Positions 1-9,482 of a stretch of DNA of 64,000 bases are shown here, piece after piece. Position 1 is the stretch's first letter. Every line of letters begins with the position of its first letter. Below the pieces are notes generated by a model that saw only the letters and a list, made by a program, of their open reading frames with translations, made no database searches and was not told the origin of the DNA. A program made the translations under genes and the position numbers. Source of the DNA: an uncultured Candidatus Neoarthromitus sp. (GTDB taxonomy: Bacteria; Bacillota; Clostridia; Clostridiales; Clostridiaceae); the NCBI GenBank assembly GCA_937890765.1, contig CALADQ010000010.1, positions 37,552 through 101,551 of the forward strand, given 5' to 3'.

Positions 1-1637
1 TAAATCAAGAAATAGATAAGCTTCGACACTCTGCAACTTCTTCTTTAGTTGAAAGAAGAGATACCATAATCGTTGCATCAGTTTCTTGTATTTATGGTTT
101 AGGTAATCCCATTGAATATAAAAATTTAGTTATTAATTTGAGAGTTGGAATGATTAAAGATAGGGATGAGGTTATAAGAAAACTTGTTGAAATTCAATAT
201 GAAAGAAATGAAATTGATTTTTCAAGGGGAACATTTCGAGTAAAAGGAGATGTTTTAGATGTGGTTCCTGCTTCAAGCTTTAATGAAGGTATAAGGATAC
301 ATTTTTTTGGAGATGAAATTGAAAAAATAAATGAGTTTGATGTGTTAACGGGAAAAGTTACTTCAGAAATTTTTCACGTTTCAATTTATCCAGCCTCTCA
401 CTTTGCAACTTCAAAAGAAAGAATAGAAAGGGCAATTGGTGAAATAAATATCGAATTAAATGAAAGAGTTAAATATTTTGAAGAGAGAGGAAAACTTTTA
501 GAAGCTCAGCGCATTAAAGAAAGAACGAATTACGATATAGAAATGCTCAGGGAAATGGGATACTGTAGTGGGATTGAAAATTATTCGAGAATTATGGATG
601 GAAGGAAAAAAGGAAGTGAGCCTTACACACTATTTGATTATTTTCCAGAAGATTTTTTAATTTTTATAGATGAATCTCACGTAACAATTCCACAAATTAG
701 AGCAATGTATGCAGGAGATAAATCGAGAAAAGATTCGTTAGTTGAGTATGGATTTAGACTTCCATGTGCCTACGATAATAGGCCACTTAAGTTTAATGAG
801 TTTGAGGAAAAAATAAATCAAGTTGTGTTTGTTTCAGCAACTCCTTCTCAATATGAAAATGAACATCAGCAAGTTGTGGTAGAACAAATTATAAGACCAA
901 CTGGTTTATTAGATCCAATTGTTGAAGTTAGGACAATAGAAAATCAAATTGATGATTTGTATTTTGAAATAAATGAAGTTATAAAAAAAGGATTTAGGGT
1001 TTTGGTAACCACGCTTACTAAAAAGATGGCGGAAAATTTAACTGAATATTTAAATGATTTAAATGTTAAAACTACATATATGCATTCTGATGTTAAAACA
1101 ATAGACAGAATGGAAATAATTCGAGATTTAAGAGTTGGGAAATTTGATGTTTTAGTTGGTATAAATCTTTTAAGAGAAGGGCTTGATATTCCTGAAGTTT
1201 CTTTAGTTGCAATTTTAGATGCAGACAAAGAAGGTTTTCTTCGATCTGAAACGAGTTTAATACAAACTATAGGAAGAGCGGCCAGAAATTCAGAGAGCAA
1301 AGTTATAATGTATGGTGATGTTGTTACTAATTCTATGAACAAAGCTATTTGTGAAACAAAAAGAAGAAGAGAAATACAAATTAAATACAATAAAGAGCAC
1401 AATATAGTTCCTAAAACTGTGGTTAAAGATATTCATGAAATTATACAAGCGACCAAAATTTCTAAAGGTGAAGTAAAAGCAAAATTAGATATAGATATAC
1501 CTTTTGATTTAAGGGAAAGAAGCAAGCTTATAAAAAATCTTGAAAAAGAAATGAGAGAGTATGCAGATAATTTGGATTTTGAAAAAGCTATTGAGATTAG
1601 AAATAAAATAAGTGAAATCAGAAATACTATAATTTAA
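1..1637 (+). CDS. uvrB: UvrABC excinuclease subunit B, 5' end outside window
   Basis: UvrB is the damage-verifying helicase-like subunit of nucleotide excision repair; UvrA loads it on DNA and it recruits UvrC. The reading frame is open from base 3, so the gene starts upstream; about 544 codons are visible of the usual 650-660, and the Walker A region is missing. Visible family marks are the ASVSCIYGLG stretch near position 75-110, the DESH box (about 669-680), VSATPS (about 830), the helicase C-terminal motif IQTIGRAARN and a C-terminal UVR coiled coil (LEKEMREYADNLDFEKA) that contacts UvrC. uvrA follows after 16 bases, as in most Clostridia, so the two are co-transcribed. Identity is certain; only the N-terminus is unseen. 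Confidence 0.98.
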   Translation, partial: NQEIDKLRHSATSSLVERRDTIIVASVSCIYGLGNPIEYKNLVINLRVGMIKDRDEVIRKLVEIQYERNEIDFSRGTFRVKGDVLDVVPASSFNEGIRIHFFGDEIEKINEFDVLTGKVTSEIFHVSIYPASHFATSKERIERAIGEINIELNERVKYFEERGKLLEAQRIKERTNYDIEMLREMGYCSGIENYSRIMDGRKKGSEPYTLFDYFPEDFLIFIDESHVTIPQIRAMYAGDKSRKDSLVEYGFRLPCAYDNRPLKFNEFEEKINQVVFVSATPSQYENEHQQVVVEQIIRPTGLLDPIVEVRTIENQIDDLYFEINEVIKKGFRVLVTTLTKKMAENLTEYLNDLNVKTTYMHSDVKTIDRMEIIRDLRVGKFDVLVGINLLREGLDIPEVSLVAILDADKEGFLRSETSLIQTIGRAARNSESKVIMYGDVVTNSMNKAICETKRRREIQIKYNKEHNIVPKTVVKDIHEIIQATKISKGEVKAKLDIDIPFDLRERSKLIKNLEKEMREYADNLDFEKAIEIRNKISEIRNTII

Positions 1638-1653
1638 AATTTGAGAGGATTAA

Positions 1654-4473
1654 ATGGATTATATTGAAATAAAAGGTGCTAGAGTAAATAATTTAAAAAA
1701 CTGTAATGTTAAATTTCCTAGGAATAAATTAGTCGTGTTTACAGGGGTTTCTGGTTCTGGAAAAACTTCTTTGGCTTTTGATACTTTGTATGCAGAGGGA
1801 CAAAGAAGATATGTTGAATCTCTTTCAACTTATGCAAGACAATTTTTAGGGCAAATGGATAAACCAGATGTTGATTCAATAACAGGTCTTTCTCCAGCTA
1901 TATCCATAGATCAAAAAACAACATCTAGGAATCCACGTTCAACTGTTGGTACGGTTACAGAAATATATGATTATTTAAGACTTCTTTATTCAAGAGCAGG
2001 AACTCCCCATTGTTATAAGTGCGGTAGAGAAATTAAACGTCAATCTATAGATCAAATAGTAGATAGTATTTTAAGTTTAGGTGAAGGAGTTAAAATTCAA
2101 ATTCTTTCTCCAATTGTGAGAAACAAAAAAGGAAAGCATGAAAAAATAATAGAGAATATAAACAAGCAGGGATTTGTTAGAGCGAGAATAGATGGAGAAA
2201 ATTATGATTTATCTTCACAAGAAATTGATTTAGATAAAAACAAAAAACATTCAATAGATATTGTAGTTGATAGAATTATAATTAAAGATTCATTGAGAGG
2301 AAGAATTTTTGAATCTTTGGAAACGAGTCTTAAATTTTCAGATGGAATTGTTTTAGTTGATGTAATTGGTTCAGATGAGCTTTTGTTCTCTGAAAAATTT
2401 TCTTGCGTTCATTGTCAAGTTAGCATAGAAGAGTTAGAACCTAGAAGTTTTTCGTTTAACGCACCTTTTGGAAAGTGCAACGATTGCGATGGTTTAGGAA
2501 AAAAGTTTGAAATAGATACGAATCTTTTAGTTGAGAATGAAGAATTATCTATTTTAAATGGTGCCATCAGAATATTTGGAGAAGGTTCTTTAAAGGAAGG
2601 AAGTTGGAACATTAGTGTTTTTAAAGAACTCGCAAATCACTTAAAATTTTCTTTAGATGAGCCATTTAAAAATTTAAGCGATGATGTAAAAGAGAAAGTA
2701 TTTTTTGGAATTGATGAACCATTACTTGTTAAATATGAACGTGAAGGGATTAAAAATGTATTTAAACATAAGTTTGAGGGAGTGGTAAACAATTTAAAAA
2801 GAAGATATAAGGAAAGCAACTCTGATTATGTAAAGAGAGAAATAGAAAAGTACATGACTAATAGAATTTGTAAATCGTGTGATGGAAGTAGATTAAGACC
2901 AGAAGTTTTAGCTGTTAAATTTGGAGGAGTAAACATTTATGAATTAACACAAATGAGCGTTAAAGATTCATTGGAATTTTTAAATAATGTTGAGATTCAA
3001 GGAAAAAATAAAATCGTATCTGAACCCATTATAAATGAAATTTTAAGTAGACTTTCGTTTTTAAACAATGTTGGGCTTTCGTATTTAGATTTAGCGAGGA
3101 CAGCCTCGACTTTATCTGGAGGAGAATCTCAAAGAATAAGACTTGCTACTCAAATAGGTTCAAGCTTAGTCGGAGTTTTATATGTGTTAGATGAACCTAG
3201 CATTGGGCTTCATCAGCGTGATAATGATATGTTAATTGAAACTTTGAAAAATTTAAGGGATATTGGTAATTCTGTTGTTGTAGTTGAACATGATGAGGAT
3301 ACTATTAGAGAAGCAGATTTTATTGTCGATGTAGGTAGACTAGCAGGAGAAAATGGTGGGAATATAGTTTATCAAGGTGATTTTAATGGGATATTAAATT
3401 GTGAAGAATCCATTACAGGAGCATATTTAAGAGGAGATGAAAAAATACAAGTTCCAAAGGAACGAAATGATGGCAATGGAAAATTTCTTGAAATATATGG
3501 TGCTTGTGAAAATAATTTAAAATCTATTGATGTTAAAGTTCCATTAGGGACATTAACAATAGTAACAGGAGTTTCAGGATCAGGTAAAAGTACTTTAGTA
3601 AACGAAGTTTTATACAATGAGGTTTATAATGAGTTGAATTTTAAAAATCAAAAAAATGTTAAGTGTAGTAAAGTTAAAGGCATTGATAATTTAGATAAAA
3701 TAATAAATATAGATCAATCGCCTATAGGAAGAACTCCACGTTCTAATGCTGCAACTTACATAGGAGTATTTGATATAATAAGGGAGCTTTTTTCAAATGC
3801 TAATGATTCTAAAATTAGAGGTTATAAACCAGGAAGATTTAGTTTTAATGTAAAGGGAGGTAGATGTGAATCATGTCAAGGAGATGGAATGATAAGAATA
3901 GAGATGCAATTTTTATCTGATGTATATGTTCCTTGTGAGGTTTGTAAAGGAAGTAGATATAACAAAGAAACTCTTGAAGTTAAATACAAGGGAAAGAGTA
4001 TATCAGATGTTTTAAATATGACTGTTGAAGAAGCTATGTTGTTTTTTGAATCCATTCCTAGAATTTATAATAAGATAAAGACTTTAAATGATGTAGGTCT
4101 TTCGTATATTAAATTAGGTCAAAGTTCCACAACTTTGTCAGGTGGAGAAGCTCAAAGAGTTAAGCTAGCTAATGAGCTTTGTAAGAAAAGTACAGGAAGG
4201 ACATTATATATTTTGGATGAGCCTACTACAGGTCTTCATGTTTATGATGTTAGTAAGCTTATTGATATTTTGAAATTGTTAGTTAAAAGTGGAAATACGG
4301 TTATTGTGATAGAGCACAATTTAGATGTTATTAAAAATGGAGATTATATAATAGATTTGGGTCCAGAAGGCGGAATTAATGGAGGGAATATAGTTTGTTG
4401 TGGAACTCCAGAAGAAATTTGTTTAGTTGAAAAGTCGTACACTGGTAAATACTTGAGGAAATATTTGTTTTAA
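1654..4473 (+). CDS. uvrA: UvrABC excinuclease subunit A
   Basis: UvrA is the dimeric ABC-type ATPase that recognises bulky DNA lesions and loads UvrB. The 939-residue length is normal. Two nucleotide-binding domains are complete: Walker A GVSGSGKTS near residue 31 and GVSGSGKST near 635, with signature motifs LSGGESQR near 487 and LSGGEAQR near 828. Zinc-binding CxxC pairs are present (CYKCG near 120, CVHC and CNDC near 250-275, and the large finger CESC...CEVC near 737-770). ATG start is preceded by GAGAGGA. It lies 16 bases after uvrB and 12 bases before the FHA gene, so it is probably part of one long operon. Confidence 0.99.
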   Translation: MDYIEIKGARVNNLKNCNVKFPRNKLVVFTGVSGSGKTSLAFDTLYAEGQRRYVESLSTYARQFLGQMDKPDVDSITGLSPAISIDQKTTSRNPRSTVGTVTEIYDYLRLLYSRAGTPHCYKCGREIKRQSIDQIVDSILSLGEGVKIQILSPIVRNKKGKHEKIIENINKQGFVRARIDGENYDLSSQEIDLDKNKKHSIDIVVDRIIIKDSLRGRIFESLETSLKFSDGIVLVDVIGSDELLFSEKFSCVHCQVSIEELEPRSFSFNAPFGKCNDCDGLGKKFEIDTNLLVENEELSILNGAIRIFGEGSLKEGSWNISVFKELANHLKFSLDEPFKNLSDDVKEKVFFGIDEPLLVKYEREGIKNVFKHKFEGVVNNLKRRYKESNSDYVKREIEKYMTNRICKSCDGSRLRPEVLAVKFGGVNIYELTQMSVKDSLEFLNNVEIQGKNKIVSEPIINEILSRLSFLNNVGLSYLDLARTASTLSGGESQRIRLATQIGSSLVGVLYVLDEPSIGLHQRDNDMLIETLKNLRDIGNSVVVVEHDEDTIREADFIVDVGRLAGENGGNIVYQGDFNGILNCEESITGAYLRGDEKIQVPKERNDGNGKFLEIYGACENNLKSIDVKVPLGTLTIVTGVSGSGKSTLVNEVLYNEVYNELNFKNQKNVKCSKVKGIDNLDKIINIDQSPIGRTPRSNAATYIGVFDIIRELFSNANDSKIRGYKPGRFSFNVKGGRCESCQGDGMIRIEMQFLSDVYVPCEVCKGSRYNKETLEVKYKGKSISDVLNMTVEEAMLFFESIPRIYNKIKTLNDVGLSYIKLGQSSTTLSGGEAQRVKLANELCKKSTGRTLYILDEPTTGLHVYDVSKLIDILKLLVKSGNTVIVIEHNLDVIKNGDYIIDLGPEGGINGGNIVCCGTPEEICLVEKSYTGKYLRKYLF

Positions 4474-4485
4474 AGATGGGGAATC

Positions 4486-4920
4486 ATGAATTTTATTCAT
4501 TTTCTTTCAAAATTAATTTCGATATTATTTGTTTTTTTACTTTTTTTAATTACATTAAATTTGATTAAAAATTATTTAGAAGATTTGAAAGGGTTTTTAA
4601 ATAATGATATTGTTTATAAAAATGTTTTTTTGAAAGTTGTTAAATCTCCTTTTAGGAGTTTATCTGAAGGGAGAGTTGTAGAAATTTTTGATAAAATTTC
4701 CATAGGTAATGATAAAAGCAATGATATTTATTTGAATATTAGTTTAAAAAAATCTTTTAAAGTTGCTTTTTATAATGACAATCAAGGAATTTATATTGAA
4801 AATTTTGGAGATAAAGAAGATGTTTCAGTTAATGATAATAATATTTTGGAGAGAATTAAGCTTAAAGGAGATGAAGTAATATCTATAAATAATGTTTCTT
4901 TTAAATTGATTATAAAATAG
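4486..4920 (+). CDS. FHA-domain membrane protein
   Basis: A 144-residue protein with one N-terminal transmembrane segment (about residues 9-27) and a C-terminal forkhead-associated-like domain (about 60-144). The FHA fingerprint is visible as SIGNDKSNDIYLN, although the usual GR is GN. FHA domains bind phosphothreonine peptides. In Clostridia the same gene precedes an FtsW/RodA-type polymerase and a PBP, as here (10 bases to the next gene), so it probably links Ser/Thr kinase signalling to cell-wall synthesis. That link is inferred from context; the degenerate phosphopeptide loop may mean weak or no phosphopeptide binding. Confidence 0.75.
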   Translation: MNFIHFLSKLISILFVFLLFLITLNLIKNYLEDLKGFLNNDIVYKNVFLKVVKSPFRSLSEGRVVEIFDKISIGNDKSNDIYLNISLKKSFKVAFYNDNQGIYIENFGDKEDVSVNDNNILERIKLKGDEVISINNVSFKLIIK

Positions 4921-4930
4921 CGGTGATTAG

Positions 4931-6136
4931 ATGGAAATATGTGAGAGATCTTATAATGGAATTTATTTTATATTGAATATATTTTTGGCGTTGATTTTGT
5001 TTTCTAACATTGTGTTTTTTAAGGGGATTATTGATTTTAAACTAGGATTCATTATAGTTTCTTATTTTTCTTTGATAATTTTAAATAAAATTTTTAATTT
5101 ATATAAATTTAGGTGTGATGAAAGTTTAAGTTTAATAGTTAATTTGTTTTTATTAATGAGTCTGGTTATTTTGTATAGAATAAATCCTGAAATAAGTTTT
5201 AAACAAATGATGTTTGTAATTGTTGGATATTTTATATATTTTTCTATAAATTATTTTGTAAAAGATATTAGTAAATTTTACAAATTTAAAAATACATATT
5301 TTTTAATGACATTTCTCTTTATGAGCTTATCCTTTTTCTTTGGAAAATATATAAATGGTTCAAAAAATTGGGTTTCATTTTTTGGTATTACATTTCAGCC
5401 TTCAGAGTTTGGAAAAATATTTTTAATTCTTTATGTTTCATCGGTTTTAAGAGATAAGAGAGATAAAAAAGATAAATATTTATGCGTGCTTTTGTTAATG
5501 TGTACAATAACTTTTTTAGTTCTTCAAAGGGATTTAGGAACTGCGCTTATTGTTTTTATAGTTGTTATGATAATGTATTACATGAAAACTTATAAATATA
5601 AATTTTTGTTGTTCAGTTGCTTGTCCACTTTTTTAGCTGGAATAGTTGCTTATTTTAAATTTTCTCACGTTAGAGTGAGAGTTAAAGCTTGGCTTAGACC
5701 TGAAAGCGATCCTAATGGGTCATCTTATCAAGTTTTGCAAGGTTTTTTTGCAATGAGTTCAGGTGGATTGTTTGGTAAAGGGCTTTACAGAGGAAGTGTT
5801 GAACTTATACCTGTTAATTATACAGATTATATATTTGTTAGTATAGTCGAAGAGTTTGGAATTTTAAGTGGTATAGTTATTGTTGTGCTATATTTTTTAT
5901 TTTTTATAAGAGTGTTTTCAAAGGCGATGATGTTAAATAAAAATTTTGAAAGTTTATTGTTGGTATTAGGATTTTCAATTTTAATTTGTTTTCAAACTTT
6001 TTTGATTTTAGGAGGAACCCTAAATTTAATTCCTTTAACAGGAGTTACTCTTCCTTTTATAAGTTATGGAGGAAGTTCTTTGATAAGTATGTTTTTAATA
6101 TTTGGTATAATTCAAAAAGTTTTGGAAGGGAAGTAG
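4931..6136 (+). CDS. FtsW/RodA/SpoVE family peptidoglycan polymerase
   Basis: A SEDS-family integral membrane glycosyltransferase that polymerises lipid II into glycan strands, acting with a class B PBP. The 401-residue protein has about ten hydrophobic segments. Family signatures are the QPSEFGKI motif after TM5, the cytoplasmic/external loop WLRPESDPNGSSYQ, and the C-terminal block LIPLTGVTLPFISYGGSS (residues about 365-385). Its partner PBP begins 8 bases downstream. FtsW, RodA and SpoVE cannot be told apart from sequence alone; the pairing with a short PBP and an FHA protein resembles the rodA/pbpA arrangement of Clostridia and Actinobacteria. Confidence 0.93.
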   Translation: MEICERSYNGIYFILNIFLALILFSNIVFFKGIIDFKLGFIIVSYFSLIILNKIFNLYKFRCDESLSLIVNLFLLMSLVILYRINPEISFKQMMFVIVGYFIYFSINYFVKDISKFYKFKNTYFLMTFLFMSLSFFFGKYINGSKNWVSFFGITFQPSEFGKIFLILYVSSVLRDKRDKKDKYLCVLLLMCTITFLVLQRDLGTALIVFIVVMIMYYMKTYKYKFLLFSCLSTFLAGIVAYFKFSHVRVRVKAWLRPESDPNGSSYQVLQGFFAMSSGGLFGKGLYRGSVELIPVNYTDYIFVSIVEEFGILSGIVIVVLYFLFFIRVFSKAMMLNKNFESLLLVLGFSILICFQTFLILGGTLNLIPLTGVTLPFISYGGSSLISMFLIFGIIQKVLEGK

Positions 6137-6144
6137 ATGTGTGA

Positions 6145-7566
6145 ATGAAGAAAAATATGAATTTTAAAATTGTGTTCTTTGCCTTCTCTTCGTTGTTTTT
6201 GATTATAATAACTTATTTGATTTATTTTTTGGTTTTTAAATCTTCGTATTATGAAAATCACCAATTGAATCCTAGGGTTTTTCAAGATAGAAACAAATAT
6301 TTAAGAGGAAAAATTTTAGATAGAAATGGTGATGTATTAGCTTATAGTGAAAGGGATGGGAAAAACCAAAAAAGATTTTACAATTATGGTGAAAGTTTTC
6401 TTCATCCTTTAGGGTATTTTAATTTTAAATATGGAATGTCTGGAATTGAAAGTACAATGGATTCTTATTTAAAAAAGCCTAATGGGATTGTAAGTACGTT
6501 TAAAAAATTTTTTTCAACTAATGAAGATGATATATCAAGTGATGTTAAATTAACCCTTCATAAAGATATTCAAGTTTATGCTTACGATGTTTTAGGAGAT
6601 AAGAAAGGTTCTATAGTTGTAATGAATCCACAGAATGGAGAAATTTATGCTATGGTAAGTAAGCCTTCTTTTAATCCCAATTATATAGAGAGTTTATGGG
6701 AAGAATTATTAAAGAGAGAGGATGCACCGCTTTATAATAGAGCTATAAATGGAAAATATCCGCCAGGTTCAACTTTCAAAATTGTAACTTCAAGTGCGTT
6801 TATTGAGAAAGGTAAAAATTTTTTAGGAAGAAAGTTTTTAGATAATGGAAAATTGTATTTTAATAAAAGTGATTATTTGCATAACCAAAATGAAAAATCT
6901 TATGGGGAAATTGATTTAAAAGATGCGTTTGTTTTTTCAAGCAATGTTGTTTTTGGTAATTTAGCAATTGAACTTGGAAATGATTTGATGAAAAGTTATG
7001 CAGAAAGATTTTATTTTAATAGAAGTTTAGAAGTTGAAGGTTTAAATATTTATAAAAGCAATTTTCCAAAGTTAAATTCAAATGAAATTGGATTAATTGC
7101 ACAAAGCGGAATAGGTCAAGGTTCTGTTTTGACAACTCCTATTTTAATGGCAATGGTAAGTAGTGCTGTTGCTAACGATGGAATTTTAAATAATCCACTT
7201 ATAGTTAAAGAAATTTTAGACAAAGATTCAAATGTTATAAGGAAAGGTAGGCATAAAATTATCTCAAAAGCTATTACAAAAAAGACTTCTAACACAATAA
7301 AGGAGTATATGAAAGAAGTTGTTTTAAAAAATCTTTCCTATATAGATGAATTTAAAGAAATAAGTGCTGGAGGTAAAACAGGTACAGCAGATTATAAAAT
7401 AAATGGAGTTGATGGAATTCCACATTCTTGGTTTGTTGGATTTGCTCCTTATGATAACCCTCTTGTTTCTATAGCGGTTGTGGTTGAAGAAGGTGGATAT
7501 GGGAGTGGAATTGCTTCTCAAATTGGTGGAAAAGTTTTAAAAAAGTGCGTTGAGGTTTTGAGGTAG
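6145..7566 (+). CDS. Class B penicillin-binding protein (transpeptidase)
   Basis: Cross-links peptidoglycan outside the membrane. It has an N-terminal membrane anchor (residues about 8-28) and a C-terminal transpeptidase domain with the three active-site motifs: SxxK as PGSTFKIV (near 207), SxN as SSNVVF (near 264) and KTGTA (near 410). At 473 residues it is a short PbpA-like class B enzyme with little room for a large dimerisation domain. It sits 8 bases after its SEDS polymerase partner. The start is the ATG at 6145 (MKKNMNF), with GGAAGGG about 14 bases upstream, a rather long spacing. Confidence 0.93.
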   Translation: MKKNMNFKIVFFAFSSLFLIIITYLIYFLVFKSSYYENHQLNPRVFQDRNKYLRGKILDRNGDVLAYSERDGKNQKRFYNYGESFLHPLGYFNFKYGMSGIESTMDSYLKKPNGIVSTFKKFFSTNEDDISSDVKLTLHKDIQVYAYDVLGDKKGSIVVMNPQNGEIYAMVSKPSFNPNYIESLWEELLKREDAPLYNRAINGKYPPGSTFKIVTSSAFIEKGKNFLGRKFLDNGKLYFNKSDYLHNQNEKSYGEIDLKDAFVFSSNVVFGNLAIELGNDLMKSYAERFYFNRSLEVEGLNIYKSNFPKLNSNEIGLIAQSGIGQGSVLTTPILMAMVSSAVANDGILNNPLIVKEILDKDSNVIRKGRHKIISKAITKKTSNTIKEYMKEVVLKNLSYIDEFKEISAGGKTGTADYKINGVDGIPHSWFVGFAPYDNPLVSIAVVVEEGGYGSGIASQIGGKVLKKCVEVLR

Positions 7567-7592
7567 AAAAAATTTTATTAGTAGGTGTTTGA

Positions 7593-9464
7593 ATGTTTGA
7601 TATAAAATACAATGTAAGTATTTTGCCAAATTCTCCAGGTATTTACATAATGAAAAATGATAAATTTGAAGTTTTATATGTTGGAAAAGCTAAGGATTTA
7701 AGAAAGAGAGTCTCTCAATATTTTCAAAAGTCTCAAAATCATTCTGAGAAAACAAAAGCATTAGTTAGAAGTATTTGTGAATTTGAGTATATAGTTACGG
7801 AGAATGAGATTGAGGCTCTTATTCTTGAAAATAGTTTTATAAAAAAATTTCAGCCCAAATATAATATTTTGCTTAAAGATGATAAAACGTATCCATTTAT
7901 TAAAATAACTACTAATGAAGATTTCCCTAGAATTTTTTCAACTAAAAATTATGTTAAAGACGGAAATTTATATTTTGGACCATTTACTCTATCAAGCGGT
8001 GTAAATGAAATAATAACTTTACTTAGAAATGTTTTTTTAATAAGAAGTTGCAAAATATTTATAAAGGAAGGAAAAATATCTTGTAGACCGTGCATTTATT
8101 ATCAAATTAAAAAGTGTAGCGCACCTTGTTATGGGCTTGTGTCAAAACAAGAATATAATAATATAATAAATAAGGCAATAGGAATTATATCAGGAAAAAA
8201 TAAAGCAGATCTTATAAAGTCTTTAGAATGCAAAATGAAAGAATATTCCGACAATTTAGAATATGAGAAGGCTATAGAAATTAGAGAAAAGTTGAAAAAT
8301 ATAAATTCCATATTTGAAAAGCAGAAAATATTTTTAGGAGATTGCAAATCGGAAGATTACATAGGAATTTATAAAGATGATAGAGATGTATGTATACAAA
8401 TATTTTTTTTAAGGGAAGGAAAGATTGTAGGAAGAGATCATTTTATATTTGAGGATGTTTATGATGAGTCTAAAGAGGATGTATTGGCTCAATTTATAAA
8501 AGGATTTTATGGAGGCACTGCTCAAGTTCCAAATGTAATTTATTCAATTGAATTTGGAGATATGGATGCTATTAATGATTTTTTGAATTTTAATTCCGGT
8601 AAAAAAGTTTATTTTAAGTTTCCTTTAAAGGGTGATAAAAAAAATTTGTTCGAATTAGTACAAAGAAATGCTAAGATGATGTTGCAAAAGTTTAAAACTA
8701 AAAAACATTTTACTATGAGGAAATTGGATACTTCGTTTTTGGACGAGTTGTGTAGAATTTTAAATTTAGAAAATGAAATAGAAAGAATTGAGGCTTATGA
8801 TATATCTAACATAAGTGGTGTAGATTCTGTTGGTAGTATGGTTGTTTTTAATAAAGGTATTCCTCAAAATACTCAATACAGAAGATTTAAAATTAAAAGT
8901 GTAAAAGGTCCTAATGATTATGATAGTATTAAAGAAATAATTTGTAGAAGGTTCAAGAGAGGATTTAAGGAAATAGATGAAATAAAAAATTTCAATTTAG
9001 ATTACACGAAGGGTAAGTTTTGTATATTTCCAGATTTAATATTAGTAGATGGTGGAAAAGGTCAAGTTAATATCGTTGAAAAAGTTTTAGATGAAATGAA
9101 TATAAATATACCTGTTTGTGGTATGGTTAAAGATGATAAACATAAAACCAGAGGATTAATTTATAAAAATAATGAATTGAATTTAGGTAGAAATTCTAAT
9201 GTTATGAAATTTATAACAAGGGTTCAAGATGAAGTTCACCGTTATGCAATATCTTATCATAGAAGTTTGAGAGATAAGAATGGGTTAGGTTCTATACTAA
9301 ATGAAATACCTAATATAGGAACTAAGAGAAAAAGGGAACTCATATTACACTTTAAAAGTATAAACGCAATAAAAAATGCTTCTTTTGAAGAACTTTTGGA
9401 AGTTCCTAGTATGAATAAAAAATCTGCAACTTTCTTGATCGAGTTTTTTAAAAATGTTAATTAG
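7593..9464 (+). CDS. uvrC: UvrABC excinuclease subunit C
   Basis: The dual-incision nuclease of nucleotide excision repair. Domains in order: N-terminal GIY-YIG nuclease (GIYIMKND...VLYVGKAKDLRKRV, residues about 16-40) for the 3' cut; a cysteine cluster (SCRPCIYYQIKKCSAPC near 160-177); the UVR domain (MKEYSDNLEYEKAIEIREKL near 210-235) that binds UvrB; an RNase H-like nuclease domain (EAYDISNISG, VDGGKGQ) for the 5' cut; and C-terminal helix-hairpin-helix motifs (NEIPNIGTKRK). The 623 residues are of normal length. The gene starts a run uvrC-murB-rapZ-yvcK-whiA with gaps of 0-32 bases. Confidence 0.98.
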   Translation: MFDIKYNVSILPNSPGIYIMKNDKFEVLYVGKAKDLRKRVSQYFQKSQNHSEKTKALVRSICEFEYIVTENEIEALILENSFIKKFQPKYNILLKDDKTYPFIKITTNEDFPRIFSTKNYVKDGNLYFGPFTLSSGVNEIITLLRNVFLIRSCKIFIKEGKISCRPCIYYQIKKCSAPCYGLVSKQEYNNIINKAIGIISGKNKADLIKSLECKMKEYSDNLEYEKAIEIREKLKNINSIFEKQKIFLGDCKSEDYIGIYKDDRDVCIQIFFLREGKIVGRDHFIFEDVYDESKEDVLAQFIKGFYGGTAQVPNVIYSIEFGDMDAINDFLNFNSGKKVYFKFPLKGDKKNLFELVQRNAKMMLQKFKTKKHFTMRKLDTSFLDELCRILNLENEIERIEAYDISNISGVDSVGSMVVFNKGIPQNTQYRRFKIKSVKGPNDYDSIKEIICRRFKRGFKEIDEIKNFNLDYTKGKFCIFPDLILVDGGKGQVNIVEKVLDEMNINIPVCGMVKDDKHKTRGLIYKNNELNLGRNSNVMKFITRVQDEVHRYAISYHRSLRDKNGLGSILNEIPNIGTKRKRELILHFKSINAIKNASFEELLEVPSMNKKSATFLIEFFKNVN

Positions 9465-9482
9465 ATTTTAGGGGGATTTTTA

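Noticed and set aside
944..1402. Minus-strand ORF of 152 codons inside uvrB
   Set aside because: It lies fully within a certain gene, has no ribosome binding site and no family likeness; AT-rich coding DNA gives such shadows.
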